DNA from: Chloroflexota bacterium
GTDB lineage: Bacteria; Chloroflexota; Anaerolineae; Anaerolineales; Villigracilaceae
Direction: 5' to 3'
Length of the DNA stretch: 7,424 bases
Assembly: GCA_016191895.1 (NCBI GenBank)
Contig: JACPVD010000183.1
Span: 1-7,424, forward strand
A program made the position numbers and the translations under genes. Shown piece after piece: positions 1 through 5,900 of this stretch (position 1 is its first letter; each line of letters starts with the position of its first letter). The notes under the pieces were generated by a model, which did no database searches, was not told where the DNA came from, and saw only the letters and a program-made list of their open reading frames with translations.

Positions 1-1675
1 AGGCAATGTCGAAGGTTGAATCGTTGGGAGGCATGTCTTCGCCCGCGCCGCCCCACCATAAAATGCTCTGCGCATTTCCCGCATCATCCTCCACCGCCAG
101 ACGCAGGTGTTCTTTGGTTTTCCCGATCGTCGAAACAGATTTTAATTTCACGCCGCGAGTCGCCAGTGTCAATGCCGGGTTACCCGCGCCGAACGGCGCA
201 AGCGACTCCAAAGATTCGGCGAGGGAAAGGTTAATGTCCGCCAGATCAAGCCAGGCGTCAAGTGGAAGCGTCGGCTCTTCGATGGCGATCGTTCCCAGTT
301 GTCTCTCCACCTCTTTGCCGAGTCCCCTGCGGAAGTCGTCGAGTTTTTCCAAAGGAAGTGAGAGACCCGCCGCCATGGGATGTCCGCCGAAACCAAGCAG
401 TAAATCTTTTTGCGCCGCGATGGCGTCAGTGATGTGCAGTCCCTCAACCGAACGCGCTGAGCCGCGAAGAATGCCGCCTTCGGATTCGGTGAGAAGGATC
501 GCGGGTTTGTGATAACGATCGACGAGTCGATTCGCGACGATGCCCACCACGCCGCCGGGCCAATTGGAATGCGATAACACAATTGCGGGTTCGGCCAGCA
601 AGTTTGGGTTGGCGCGTAATTGCGATTCCGCCGCTTCGTAGACCTGACTCGTCAATAATCGACGTTGCGCGTTCAGGCCTTCGATTTGCGCGGCAAGGAC
701 GCGGGCTCTTGCGGGGTTATTGGTGATTAGTAGTTCAACAGATGGGTTTGCATCGCCAAGCCTGCCCAGTGCGTTGAGGCGCGGGGCAAATGTAAAGCCG
801 ATGGTTTCTTCGGTAAGCGTTTCGAGATTCGTTCCTGAAAGTTCGGCGATTATTTTTAAACCCAAACGCTGGGTCTCGCGCAGTTGTTTGATTCCCTTTT
901 GCGCGAGCGAGCGCGTTTCGCCTTTGAGCAGGGCAACATCGGCGATGAGGCCGAGGGCTACGAGGTCGAGAAGCGTAACGCCGACTTCAGTCGGCATGGC
1001 CGGCCGACTGAAGTCGGCGTTACGTAGCAGCGCTTCTGCAAGTTTATATGCAACCCCAACGCCAGCCAGATGTTTCAATGGATGGTCTTCGGGCAGAAGT
1101 TTGGGATTGATGATGGCTTTTGCGTTCGGGAGATTCGGGCTGAGCGAAGCGCCGCCCTGAGCGTGTCGAAGGGTTGAAGCCCGCTCGAACTCATGATGAT
1201 CCGTAACGACCACATCCACGCCGCGCGAATTTGCATAATCTATCGCTTCGTGCGCGGTGATGCCCGTATCGCAAGTGACGATCAACTTTGCGCCGTTATC
1301 GATGATGGGCGCGAGCGTTTCGATATGAACGCCGTGGCTTTCCCTGCCGCGAATGGGAATATAGTAAACGACATCCGCGCCCAATGCCTGGAGTGTTTGC
1401 ACGAGCACGGCGGTGGATGTCTGCCCGTCCACGTCGAAGTCGCCCCAGACACAGATCGTTTCTTTTCTTTGGATTGCCCCATAAATGATTTCGACCGCCT
1501 TTTCGATCTCTGGAAATTGACTCGATGGATTTTTTTCTGGATGTAAAAACGCGTCCGCTTCGACGGGGGAACTGATCCCGCGTCGGAGCAGAGTCTGCGC
1601 GATGAGCGGGGACAGGCCAAGAGCGGAGAATGAAGCGGGAATTTCTACAGAAGGAGGGTCGAGCCAGCGAGTCAT
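1..1675 (-). CDS. recJ: Single-stranded-DNA-specific exonuclease RecJ (C-terminus cut by window edge)
   Basis: The reading frame is open from an ATG at 1675 to base 1: 558 codons, with the stop outside the window. RecJ is a 5'-3' exonuclease on single-stranded DNA acting in recombination and mismatch or base-excision repair in the cytoplasm. The DHH-family motifs are all present: WGDFDVDG (D79, D81, D83), CDTG (D136), VTDHHE (D159-H161), and LGLIADV (D246). The RecJ-specific parts follow: APRLNALGRL near 297-306, WPGGVVGIVANRL near 372-384, GSARS at 405-409 and GFGGHPMAAG at 428-437. An OB-fold-like tail (GKTKEHLRLAVED, 518-530) follows. The length fits a nearly complete RecJ of about 560-580 residues. 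Two stretches look like in-frame repeat insertions: residues about 165-181 (after DHH) and 218-234 (before LLDLVALG). No Shine-Dalgarno precedes the ATG. tnaA lies 73 bp upstream on the same strand, so read-through from it is possible. The assignment is very secure. Confidence 0.97.
   Translation of the reverse strand, partial: MTRWLDPPSVEIPASFSALGLSPLIAQTLLRRGISSPVEADAFLHPEKNPSSQFPEIEKAVEIIYGAIQRKETICVWGDFDVDGQTSTAVLVQTLQALGADVVYYIPIRGRESHGVHIETLAPIIDNGAKLIVTCDTGITAHEAIDYANSRGVDVVVTDHHEFERASTLRHAQGGASLSPNLPNAKAIINPKLLPEDHPLKHLAGVGVAYKLAEALLRNADFSRPAMPTEVGVTLLDLVALGLIADVALLKGETRSLAQKGIKQLRETQRLGLKIIAELSGTNLETLTEETIGFTFAPRLNALGRLGDANPSVELLITNNPARARVLAAQIEGLNAQRRLLTSQVYEAAESQLRANPNLLAEPAIVLSHSNWPGGVVGIVANRLVDRYHKPAILLTESEGGILRGSARSVEGLHITDAIAAQKDLLLGFGGHPMAAGLSLPLEKLDDFRRGLGKEVERQLGTIAIEEPTLPLDAWLDLADINLSLAESLESLAPFGAGNPALTLATRGVKLKSVSTIGKTKEHLRLAVEDDAGNAQSILWWGGAGEDMPPNDSTFDIA
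974..1024. repeat. Double-hairpin palindromic element inserted in frame in recJ
   Basis: Two 22-bp arms (974-995 and 1003-1024) are perfect reverse complements around a 7-nt spacer, ATGGCCG. Each arm is itself nearly palindromic: GCCGACT-TC-AGTCGGC on the left and GCCGACT-GA-AGTCGGC on the right, bounded by an outer GTAAC/GTTAC pair at 975-979 and 1019-1023. The element can therefore fold as one long hairpin or as two small hairpins held by a short outer stem. It is 51 nt, exactly 17 codons (RecJ residues 218-234), and falls in the variable linker between the YKLAEALL helix and LLDLVALG, so the frame survives. This looks like a REP or MITE-type mobile palindrome. Copy number in the genome cannot be seen from here. 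Confidence 0.8.
1136..1183. repeat. Second repeat-like insertion inside recJ
   Basis: An outer inverted repeat, CGGGCT (1136-1141) and AGCCCG (1178-1183), encloses two related units, CTGAGCG-AAG and CTGAGCGTGTCGAAG. Sequences of the CTTCGACACGCTCAG type are a familiar class of dispersed bacterial repeat (recalled from general knowledge, not searched). On the recJ strand it encodes RASTLRHAQGGASLSP, a low-complexity stretch between the DHH motif and the AKAIINPK segment. RecJ proteins normally have a shorter linker there. The exact insertion boundaries are uncertain. Confidence 0.5.
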
Positions 1676-1710
1676 TTAATAAGTATCACGTGTCAGGTGT
1701 CAGGTGTCAA
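1676..1710 (-). promoter_or_regulatory. Candidate recJ promoter with a leaderless start
   Basis: On the minus strand a perfect -35 TTGACA (1705-1710) is followed by a 17-nt spacer and GATACT (1682-1687, 4 of 6 matches to TATAAT). The recJ ATG begins 6 nt further on, about where transcription would start, which would give a leaderless mRNA. The lack of any Shine-Dalgarno before the ATG agrees. Caution: the -35 is made by the last unit of a short tandem repeat, so the match may be chance. Confidence 0.35.
1690..1710. repeat. Three tandem copies of a 7-bp unit (GTGTCAG)
   Basis: GTGTCAG, GTGTCAG and GTGTCAA lie head to tail between tnaA and recJ. The array overlaps the -35 and spacer of the candidate recJ promoter. 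It could be a simple slippage repeat or a set of direct binding sites; the sequence does not distinguish these. Confidence 0.7.
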
Positions 1711-1748
1711 GTTTGTTTTGAGTTTGCCGTTTGGCATGAAAAAATAAT

Positions 1749-3134
1749 TTACATGTTAAGCGGTTCGAATCTTGCGGTGAAGTGACGCAGTAGTTCGGGG
1801 GCGTAGGTGAATTTATACCCGCGGATTTTATCAGCGCGGGTTTTGATCTCGGCCAGACTGTCGGCGACGCAATCCATGTGACTCTGGGTATATGTGCGGC
1901 GCGGTATGGCAAGGCGCAGTAATTCAAGTTTTGGGTAATTCCAGGCGTTTGTTTCGGGGTCGAGGTAGGCGAACATAACCGATCCAATCTCCACGCCGCG
2001 GATTCCGCCTTCACGGTATAGTTCCACGGCCAATGCCTGCGCGGGGAATTCATAATTGGGAAGATGTGGAAGGATCGCGCCCGCGTTGACGTAAACCCCG
2101 TGCCCGCCAGCGGGCTGGATGGTGGGGATACCTGCGTCATTGATGCGCGCGGCGAGGTAGGCGGTTTGTCCCAGACGATAGGCGAGATAGGCTTCGTCCA
2201 AACCTTCGTATAAACCGACAGCCATCGCGTCGAGGTCGCGACCTGCGAGTCCGCCGTAGGTGGGGAAGCCTTCGCGCAGAATCAATTCATTGCGGATATC
2301 TTGAAAAAGGGATTCGTCGTTCAAACATAATAAGCCGCCGATGTTGACGATGGCATCCTTCTTGGCGGACATGGTCATGCCATCGGCGAGGGAGAACATT
2401 TCGCGGGCGATGTCTTTGATGGAGACGTGCTTGTAGCCTAACTCCCGCTCTTTGATGAAGTAGCAGTTTTCGGCGTAGCGCGCTGCGTCGATGAAGAATG
2501 GAATCCCCGCTTCGTGGTAGACATCCGCCACTTGTTTGAGATTTTCCATCGAGACGGGTTGTCCGCCGCCCGCGTTGTTGGTGACGGTGATCATGCCGAA
2601 TGGAATTTTCTCGCGCCCATACTTTGCGATGAAGGCTTTGAGTTTGGCGATGTCCATGTTGCCTTTGAAGGGATGCGGATTGGCGGGGTCGTGCGCCTCG
2701 TCGATGACAAGGTTTGCGGGGCGTCCCTTGCGCGCGCGGATGTTGGCATCGGTGGTGTCGAAGTGCATGTTCGAAGGAATGAGGTCGCCAGGCTTGACGA
2801 GACACGCGGCCAGAATATTTTCTGCGGCGCGGCCTTGATGCGTGGGGACAAAATATTTGAATCCAAAAATATCTTCGACGGCGGCTTTGAGTCGATGATA
2901 CGAGCGCGCGCCCGCATAGGATTCGTCGCCGCGCATAAGCGCTGCCCATTGTTCCTGACTCATCGCGCCTGTGCCTGAGTCGGTTAGCAGGTCGATGAAG
3001 ATGTCTTCGGCTTTCATGCTGAACAGGTTGTAGCCCGCTTCTTTGAGTGCGGCTTCACGCGCCTCGGGCGGAATGAGGCGGATCGATTCTGTTACTTTGA
3101 TTCGAAATGGTTCGGGGGGATAGGGGCGTGTCAT
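1749..3134 (-). CDS. tnaA: Tryptophanase (PLP-dependent tryptophan indole-lyase)
   Basis: The product is 461 residues, close to the 456-471 of tryptophanases and tyrosine phenol-lyases. It would cleave L-tryptophan to indole, pyruvate and ammonia in the cytoplasm. Family landmarks are PEPFRIKV at 8-14, DLLTDSGTGAM at 48-58, GDESYAG with Tyr73, PTHQGR at 97-102, IDAAR with Asp216 for the PLP ring nitrogen, and MSAKKD with Schiff-base Lys259 (second lysine, by homology). FPTYGGLAGRD at 290-300 and IPRRTYT with the carboxylate-binding Arg412 follow. Two specificity positions favour tryptophan over tyrosine: Asp126 in FDTT, where tyrosine phenol-lyase has Thr, and Ile383 in VEIG, where it has the phenol-binding Arg. 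The ATG at 3134 is chosen because AGGAG lies 5 nt before it and homology starts there; a longer frame from 3344 runs through palindromic repeats. A TACAAT box at 3229-3234 is a weak promoter candidate without a good -35. No TnaC-like leader or TnaB-type permease is adjacent. Confidence 0.92.
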   Translation of the reverse strand: MTRPYPPEPFRIKVTESIRLIPPEAREAALKEAGYNLFSMKAEDIFIDLLTDSGTGAMSQEQWAALMRGDESYAGARSYHRLKAAVEDIFGFKYFVPTHQGRAAENILAACLVKPGDLIPSNMHFDTTDANIRARKGRPANLVIDEAHDPANPHPFKGNMDIAKLKAFIAKYGREKIPFGMITVTNNAGGGQPVSMENLKQVADVYHEAGIPFFIDAARYAENCYFIKERELGYKHVSIKDIAREMFSLADGMTMSAKKDAIVNIGGLLCLNDESLFQDIRNELILREGFPTYGGLAGRDLDAMAVGLYEGLDEAYLAYRLGQTAYLAARINDAGIPTIQPAGGHGVYVNAGAILPHLPNYEFPAQALAVELYREGGIRGVEIGSVMFAYLDPETNAWNYPKLELLRLAIPRRTYTQSHMDCVADSLAEIKTRADKIRGYKFTYAPELLRHFTARFEPLNM

Positions 3135-3247
3135 TTGGTCTCCTGAGATTTGAGTATGCGTCAAATTTTGGGTAGCGAGCCTGGCGTGTGCCCCTGTGTG
3201 TTGCCATTCGGTCTCCAATGACGGGGTGATTGTACAACCAAAAACAA

Positions 3248-3280
3248 AAACTTCCGAAGCCTTTAAGACCTCGGAAGTTT
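3248..3280 (-). terminator. Terminator-like hairpin upstream of tnaA
   Basis: A 33-bp imperfect palindrome begins AAACTTCCGAGG on the minus strand and closes with CTTCGGAAGTTT. The core is eight Watson-Crick pairs, followed by further pairs including two G-U wobbles, around a 5-nt loop. On the minus strand it runs into TTTTGTTTTTGG, as an intrinsic terminator would. It lies 114 nt before the tnaA start codon, so it could end an upstream transcript, attenuate tnaA, or simply be another dispersed palindrome with a fortuitous T tract. Confidence 0.5.
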
Positions 3281-3298
3281 GGAGTCGCGACGCAATAT

Positions 3299-3331
3299 AA
3301 GTGACAGTCACCTGCGAGGTGACTGTCACTT
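3299..3331. repeat. Perfect palindrome with 15-bp arms
   Basis: AAGTGACAGTCACCT (3299-3313) and its exact reverse complement (3317-3331) flank a 3-nt centre, GCG. Each arm contains a smaller palindrome, GTGAC-A-GTCAC on the left and GTGAC-T-GTCAC on the right, so the hairpin-within-hairpin layout resembles the element inside recJ. It is not followed by a T tract on either strand and is not a convincing terminator. Confidence 0.75.
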
Positions 3332-3364
3332 TGACGGGCGGCATGGGAACGATGTAGGCACGAT

Positions 3365-3393
3365 GTAGGGGCGTAGCATTGCTACGCCCCTAC
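3365..3393. repeat. Perfect palindrome, GTAGGGGCG family
   Basis: GTAGGGGCGTAGCA (3365-3378) and its exact reverse complement (3380-3393) surround a single central T. Its left-hand sequence also starts the truncated relative at 3495-3518. On the minus strand the edge of the element supplies the TAG stop (3390-3392) that ends the degenerate coding remnant next to it, which suggests it was inserted there. Confidence 0.75.
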
Positions 3394-3418
3394 GCGATAC
3401 CCAACGAATTTTCAAATC

Positions 3419-3478
3419 CTTTGAGCGTTTCCTGCGCTGACTGCAACTCTGGATGCCGCAGGCGCGTGTAAATCTCGA
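3419..3478. repeat. 60-bp direct repeat, copy A
   Basis: This copy starts CTTTGAGCGTTTCCTGCGCT and ends GTGTAAATCTCGA. It matches copy B at 3521-3580 in 56 of 60 positions. On the minus strand it encodes EIYTRLRHPELQSAQETLK. The 102-bp offset between copies is a multiple of three. Two copies without regular spacers are not a CRISPR array. Confidence 0.85.
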
Positions 3479-3494
3479 CGGTTTGATGGGCGTG

Positions 3495-3518
3495 GTAGGG
3501 GCGAGGCATTGCCTCGCC
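3495..3518. repeat. Truncated palindrome, GTAGGGGCG family
   Basis: GTAGG (3495-3499) is followed by GGCGAGGCA, a central T and its reverse complement TGCCTCGCC (3510-3518). The matching outer CCTAC expected from the intact relative at 3365-3393 is missing; the sequence runs almost directly into copy B of the 60-bp repeat. It sits between the two copies of that repeat and encodes part of the linker in the duplicated peptide. Confidence 0.65.
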
Positions 3519-3520
3519 TT

Positions 3521-3580
3521 CTTTGAGCGTTTCCTGCGCTGACTGCAAATCGGGATGACGCAAGCGCGTGTAAATCTCGA
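3521..3580. repeat. 60-bp direct repeat, copy B
   Basis: Partner of 3419-3478, with four substitutions. On the minus strand it encodes EIYTRLRHPDLQSAQETLK; the Asp against Glu of copy A is a conservative change. Confidence 0.85.
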
Positions 3581-3727
3581 AGCGACGCTTGCGCCCTCTA
3601 GCATTGCTCGCTACATTGGCTTCGCATTCGCGGAGCGATGCCGATGCGGCGGGCAGTGCGCACAGTGCAGGTGAGTTGCGAAAAAAAGCGAAAGAAGTTG
3701 GCGTTGATTGCGACCACGATTATTTTT
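3581..3727. other. Intergenic sequence without a recognisable gene
   Basis: The stretch between the direct repeats and the esterase stop holds low-complexity GC-rich sequence, including CTAGCATTGCTCGCTAC, which loosely resembles the centre of the GTAGGGGCG palindromes and may be a decayed copy. On the minus strand, T-rich tracts follow the esterase stop, but I see no stable stem before them, so no terminator is called. No RNA gene was recognised. Confidence 0.4.
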
Positions 3728-4780
3728 TTACTGCTCCACGTGGCTGAGGAAGAAATCCCAAAAGAGGTCTGAAGCATTCACGCCGGGCGCGTTATTGTCG
3801 CCGGCGGGATATTCATGGAAAAGTCCCTTTACCATGCGGAAGATGAATTCATTCTTCGTGCCTGATGTGCTGTTCCGAAAGGTGAAAATTGTGGAAGGCG
3901 AATCTGTTTCCACGCTGTAGTCCATGCTCAAACCGAGCAGGGTGGTGGTGTTAACCATCATCTGGTGGAAGACGACATCGTTGACGATATCATCGGGCTG
4001 AATGGGGAACGGGCGCTCGAGGCCGGTGCCGAGGGACACTTTTTCATCCTGTGTGCCAATAATGACGTATAGCGATGTGTTCACCGGAATAATGCTTGTG
4101 CCGTTCCCTTCGCCGTTGCCGAACAAACCCGTACCGCTGATGGCATAAGCCGTAAAGTCAGCATGCATTTTCGGGATGAGACGTGTAAGGACGAATCCTC
4201 CGCCGTTCGAAAAACCGCTGGCAAAGATGCGTTTGTTATCGATGTTGAAATTGGACTTGGCAAGGTCGAGCAGGGTGCGGGTGAACTTTATGTCATCCTT
4301 GATCTTGGTGCCAGGTACGATCTCCTTCTCGAGGTTTTCCGAATCCCATTTTTCATGCAGGCCGGGTTCGCTCACCAGCGGATATTCCCAACCGGTGGGG
4401 AAGATGACGATCAAGGTCTCTTTCTCGGCCTTGTTCACCCAATCGGTGTTTTCGTACATGATGTTGCCGCTTTGATTACTGCCATGAAACATAAAGAGGA
4501 GCGGTGTGGGTGTATTGGGGTTATATCCGCTCGGCACATAGACAGTGAACTCGCGCGGATCGCCGTCGATATGGATGGTTTTGTCGTTGCGCCCGGTCTG
4601 GAACGAGAATGCCGCATCCCCTTCGACCGTTGAATTGGGTGCGGCGACAGTGGGCTGGGTCAACGCTGTGGGCGGGTCTGCCGGCGCGGCATTTCCGCGG
4701 TTCGCCAGCCTGCACGAACTCAACGTCAAGGCGGCCGTCAAGAAGCAAATGATCCATTTGTAAGATTGTCTCGCGTTCAC
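3728..4780 (-). CDS. Lipoprotein esterase, PHB depolymerase/LpqC-like alpha/beta hydrolase
   Basis: The product is 350 residues. A lipoprotein signal peptide is clear: MNARQSYKW, a hydrophobic core (about 10-20) and lipobox LSSC with Cys23, followed by a Pro/Ala/Thr-rich linker to about 55. The mature enzyme would therefore be anchored outside the cytoplasmic membrane. The catalytic domain starts near 66 with HIDGDPREFTVYVPSGY and has the oxyanion segment FHGSNQSG (98-105). The nucleophile elbow GFSNGG has Ser191; Asp245 in GTQDEKV is the likely acid and His322 in GLFHEYPAGDN the likely base. This order matches secreted polyhydroxybutyrate depolymerase/feruloyl-esterase-type hydrolases; the substrate, polyester or plant ester, cannot be decided. 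The start is GTG, chosen because AGGAG lies 5 nt before it and the signal peptide begins there. A TACAAT box at 4819-4824 on the minus strand is a weak promoter candidate. It diverges from the metallophosphoesterase gene. Confidence 0.82.
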   Translation of the reverse strand: MNARQSYKWIICFLTAALTLSSCRLANRGNAAPADPPTALTQPTVAAPNSTVEGDAAFSFQTGRNDKTIHIDGDPREFTVYVPSGYNPNTPTPLLFMFHGSNQSGNIMYENTDWVNKAEKETLIVIFPTGWEYPLVSEPGLHEKWDSENLEKEIVPGTKIKDDIKFTRTLLDLAKSNFNIDNKRIFASGFSNGGGFVLTRLIPKMHADFTAYAISGTGLFGNGEGNGTSIIPVNTSLYVIIGTQDEKVSLGTGLERPFPIQPDDIVNDVVFHQMMVNTTTLLGLSMDYSVETDSPSTIFTFRNSTSGTKNEFIFRMVKGLFHEYPAGDNNAPGVNASDLFWDFFLSHVEQ

Positions 4781-4868
4781 TTTTTCTCCTGTGTGAGGAT
4801 ATCGTCTCGCTCTTCGCTATTGTACTCGGCGGGGATTGCCCCGGCGTTACGTCGGCGTAAAAATCCCG

Positions 4869-4898
4869 TTAACCAATCCCATTTTGGAAGGGTATAAT
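4869..4898 (+). promoter_or_regulatory. Sigma-70-type promoter for the metallophosphoesterase gene
   Basis: A perfect -10 TATAAT (4893-4898) follows TTAACC (4869-4874, 4 of 6 matches to TTGACA) at an 18-nt spacing. Transcription would start near 4905, about 50 nt before the GTG start at 4956. It argues against any start codon upstream of about 4900. Confidence 0.55.
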
Positions 4899-4955
4899 GG
4901 GCGGAAGTCGAATTGCTCTACCTTTGCAGGTCATTCCACGCTCAAGGATTTGCAT

Positions 4956-5897
4956 GTGACTACCCTATTTTTTGCAACAGACATTCACGGGTCGGATATT
5001 TGCTGGAGCAAGTTCCTCAATGCGGGGAAATTCTACAACGCCGACAGGTTGATCCTCGGCGGCGATATGACGGGCAAGGCGGTTGTTCCGTTTGTGCATC
5101 AGGGCGGAAAGAAATATCGCATCACATTGCTTGAACAGGTGTTTGAACCTTCAGATGAGGCCGAACTGGCCGACATGGTCAAGCGTGTCCGCAGCCGCGG
5201 CTACTATCCCTACATGACCACCCCCGATGAAATTTCTGAACTCGAAAAAGACCCGAATCGCGTGAGCGAGATATTCATGCGGGAAGTGCTCAAGGTCGTG
5301 AAGCAATGGATGGACCTGGCTGAGAAAAAGCTCGAGGGCACCGATATGAAGATCTACTGCTCGCCCGGCAACGACGATGCGGACGAGGTGGATGCCGTCA
5401 TCCGTGACAGCAAACGCGTGTTGCTGGTCGAAGGGCTGGTAACGCAATTGGACGACGACCATGAAATGATCGCTTCGGGGTGGAGTAACAGAACGCCCTG
5501 GGACACGCACCGCGAAGAGGACGAGGATCAACTTGCAGTCCGGTATGAAGCGATGATCTCGCAGTTGAAGAATCCGCAGAACGCCGTGTTCAACGTCCAT
5601 GTGCCCCCGTATAAGTCGAATCTCGATGAAGCCCCCGAATTGGACAAGGATTTGCGGCCCGTGCTTGCGGGCAATTCGATGAAGCCTGTCGGTTCGAAGG
5701 CGTTGCGCGAGGCGATTGAAAAGAACCAGCCGTTGCTTGGCCTGCATGGGCACATTCACGAAGGGCGCGGCGCGGCGCGAATCGGAAAGACGCTTTGCAT
5801 CAATCCCGGCTCAATGTATGAACAGGGAACGCTGCTCGGCGCGCTGGTGAAACTTGGAAAAGATAAAGTGGAAGATTACGTTTTGACAACAGGTTAA
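4956..5897 (+). CDS. Calcineurin-like metallophosphoesterase
   Basis: The product is 313 residues and probably cytoplasmic, with no signal peptide. The two-metal phosphoesterase motifs are in order: FFATDIHGS (Asp9, His11), ILGGDMTG (Asp37), SPGNDD (Asn139), FNVHVPPY (His215) and LGLHGHIHEGRG (His266, His268), then CINPGS near 281-286. Such enzymes hydrolyse phosphomono- or diesters; the substrate is unknown. The third motif is GNDD rather than the common GNHD, as in some members that lack the acid His. About 100 residues separate GGD from GND, much longer than in small YfcE-type enzymes, and include a charged helical segment (about 64-130). The GTG at 4956 is chosen because AAGGA lies 7 nt before it and the beta-strand leading into DIH starts there; an in-frame TTG at 4950 is possible. 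The frame extends to 4836, but that is upstream of the promoter. It may be co-transcribed with the permease 79 bp downstream. Confidence 0.9.
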   Translation: MTTLFFATDIHGSDICWSKFLNAGKFYNADRLILGGDMTGKAVVPFVHQGGKKYRITLLEQVFEPSDEAELADMVKRVRSRGYYPYMTTPDEISELEKDPNRVSEIFMREVLKVVKQWMDLAEKKLEGTDMKIYCSPGNDDADEVDAVIRDSKRVLLVEGLVTQLDDDHEMIASGWSNRTPWDTHREEDEDQLAVRYEAMISQLKNPQNAVFNVHVPPYKSNLDEAPELDKDLRPVLAGNSMKPVGSKALREAIEKNQPLLGLHGHIHEGRGAARIGKTLCINPGSMYEQGTLLGALVKLGKDKVEDYVLTTG

Positions 5898-5900
5898 CTA

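Larger units (their letters stand above)
3390..3604 (-). pseudogene. Remnant of a gene tail with a duplicated 34-residue unit
   Basis: On the minus strand this frame reads FEIYTRLRHPDLQSAQETLK, then a 14-residue linker, then VEIYTRLRHPELQSAQETLK, then GFENSLGIA and a stop. The two units are 34 codons apart. There is no credible start codon: upstream the frame stays open into low-complexity sequence but contains no ATG, and the linker's EGEAMPRPY is encoded by a palindromic repeat. I cannot identify the parent gene. The 34-residue period and the EIYTRL...A.ETL pattern resemble the last helices of a TPR protein. EIYT also resembles the catalytic-tyrosine end of tyrosine recombinases, but the other recombinase residues are absent. 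The stop codon is supplied by the palindrome at 3365-3393. It is most likely a dead fragment. Confidence 0.4.

Noticed and set aside
1726..1738. Hairpin TGCC-GTTT-GGCA as the tnaA terminator
   Set aside because: The stem is four base pairs and no T run follows on the minus strand.
3055..3237. TnaC-like leader peptide ahead of tnaA
   Set aside because: The small frame here contains no tryptophan codon, overlaps the tnaA coding region in another frame and shows no resemblance to TnaC.
3135..3344. N-terminal extension of tnaA (start at 3344)
   Set aside because: The extra 70 residues are translated from a palindrome and a terminator-like hairpin. AGGAG and family homology both point to the ATG at 3134.
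3419..3580. CRISPR array
   Set aside because: Only two 60-bp copies, imperfect, separated by a palindromic repeat and coding in phase; no spacer series and no cas genes.
3390..3604. Tyrosine recombinase (integrase) C-terminus
   Set aside because: EIYT resembles the catalytic-tyrosine region, but the His-x-x-Arg and other conserved boxes are missing and no attachment site is evident; kept only as an alternative reading.
4831..4842. GGGG-ATTG-CCCC hairpin in the divergent region as an operator or terminator
   Set aside because: Only a 4-5 bp stem with no T tract; common by chance in GC-rich sequence.
4836..4955. Upstream start for the metallophosphoesterase
   Set aside because: The in-frame extension begins with TTG upstream of a perfect TATAAT box and has no family similarity; GTG at 4956 has a ribosome binding site.
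5151..5759. Antisense 202-residue frame inside the metallophosphoesterase gene
   Set aside because: A shadow of the clear plus-strand gene; no domain, no ribosome binding site and His/Arg-rich composition typical of antisense frames.
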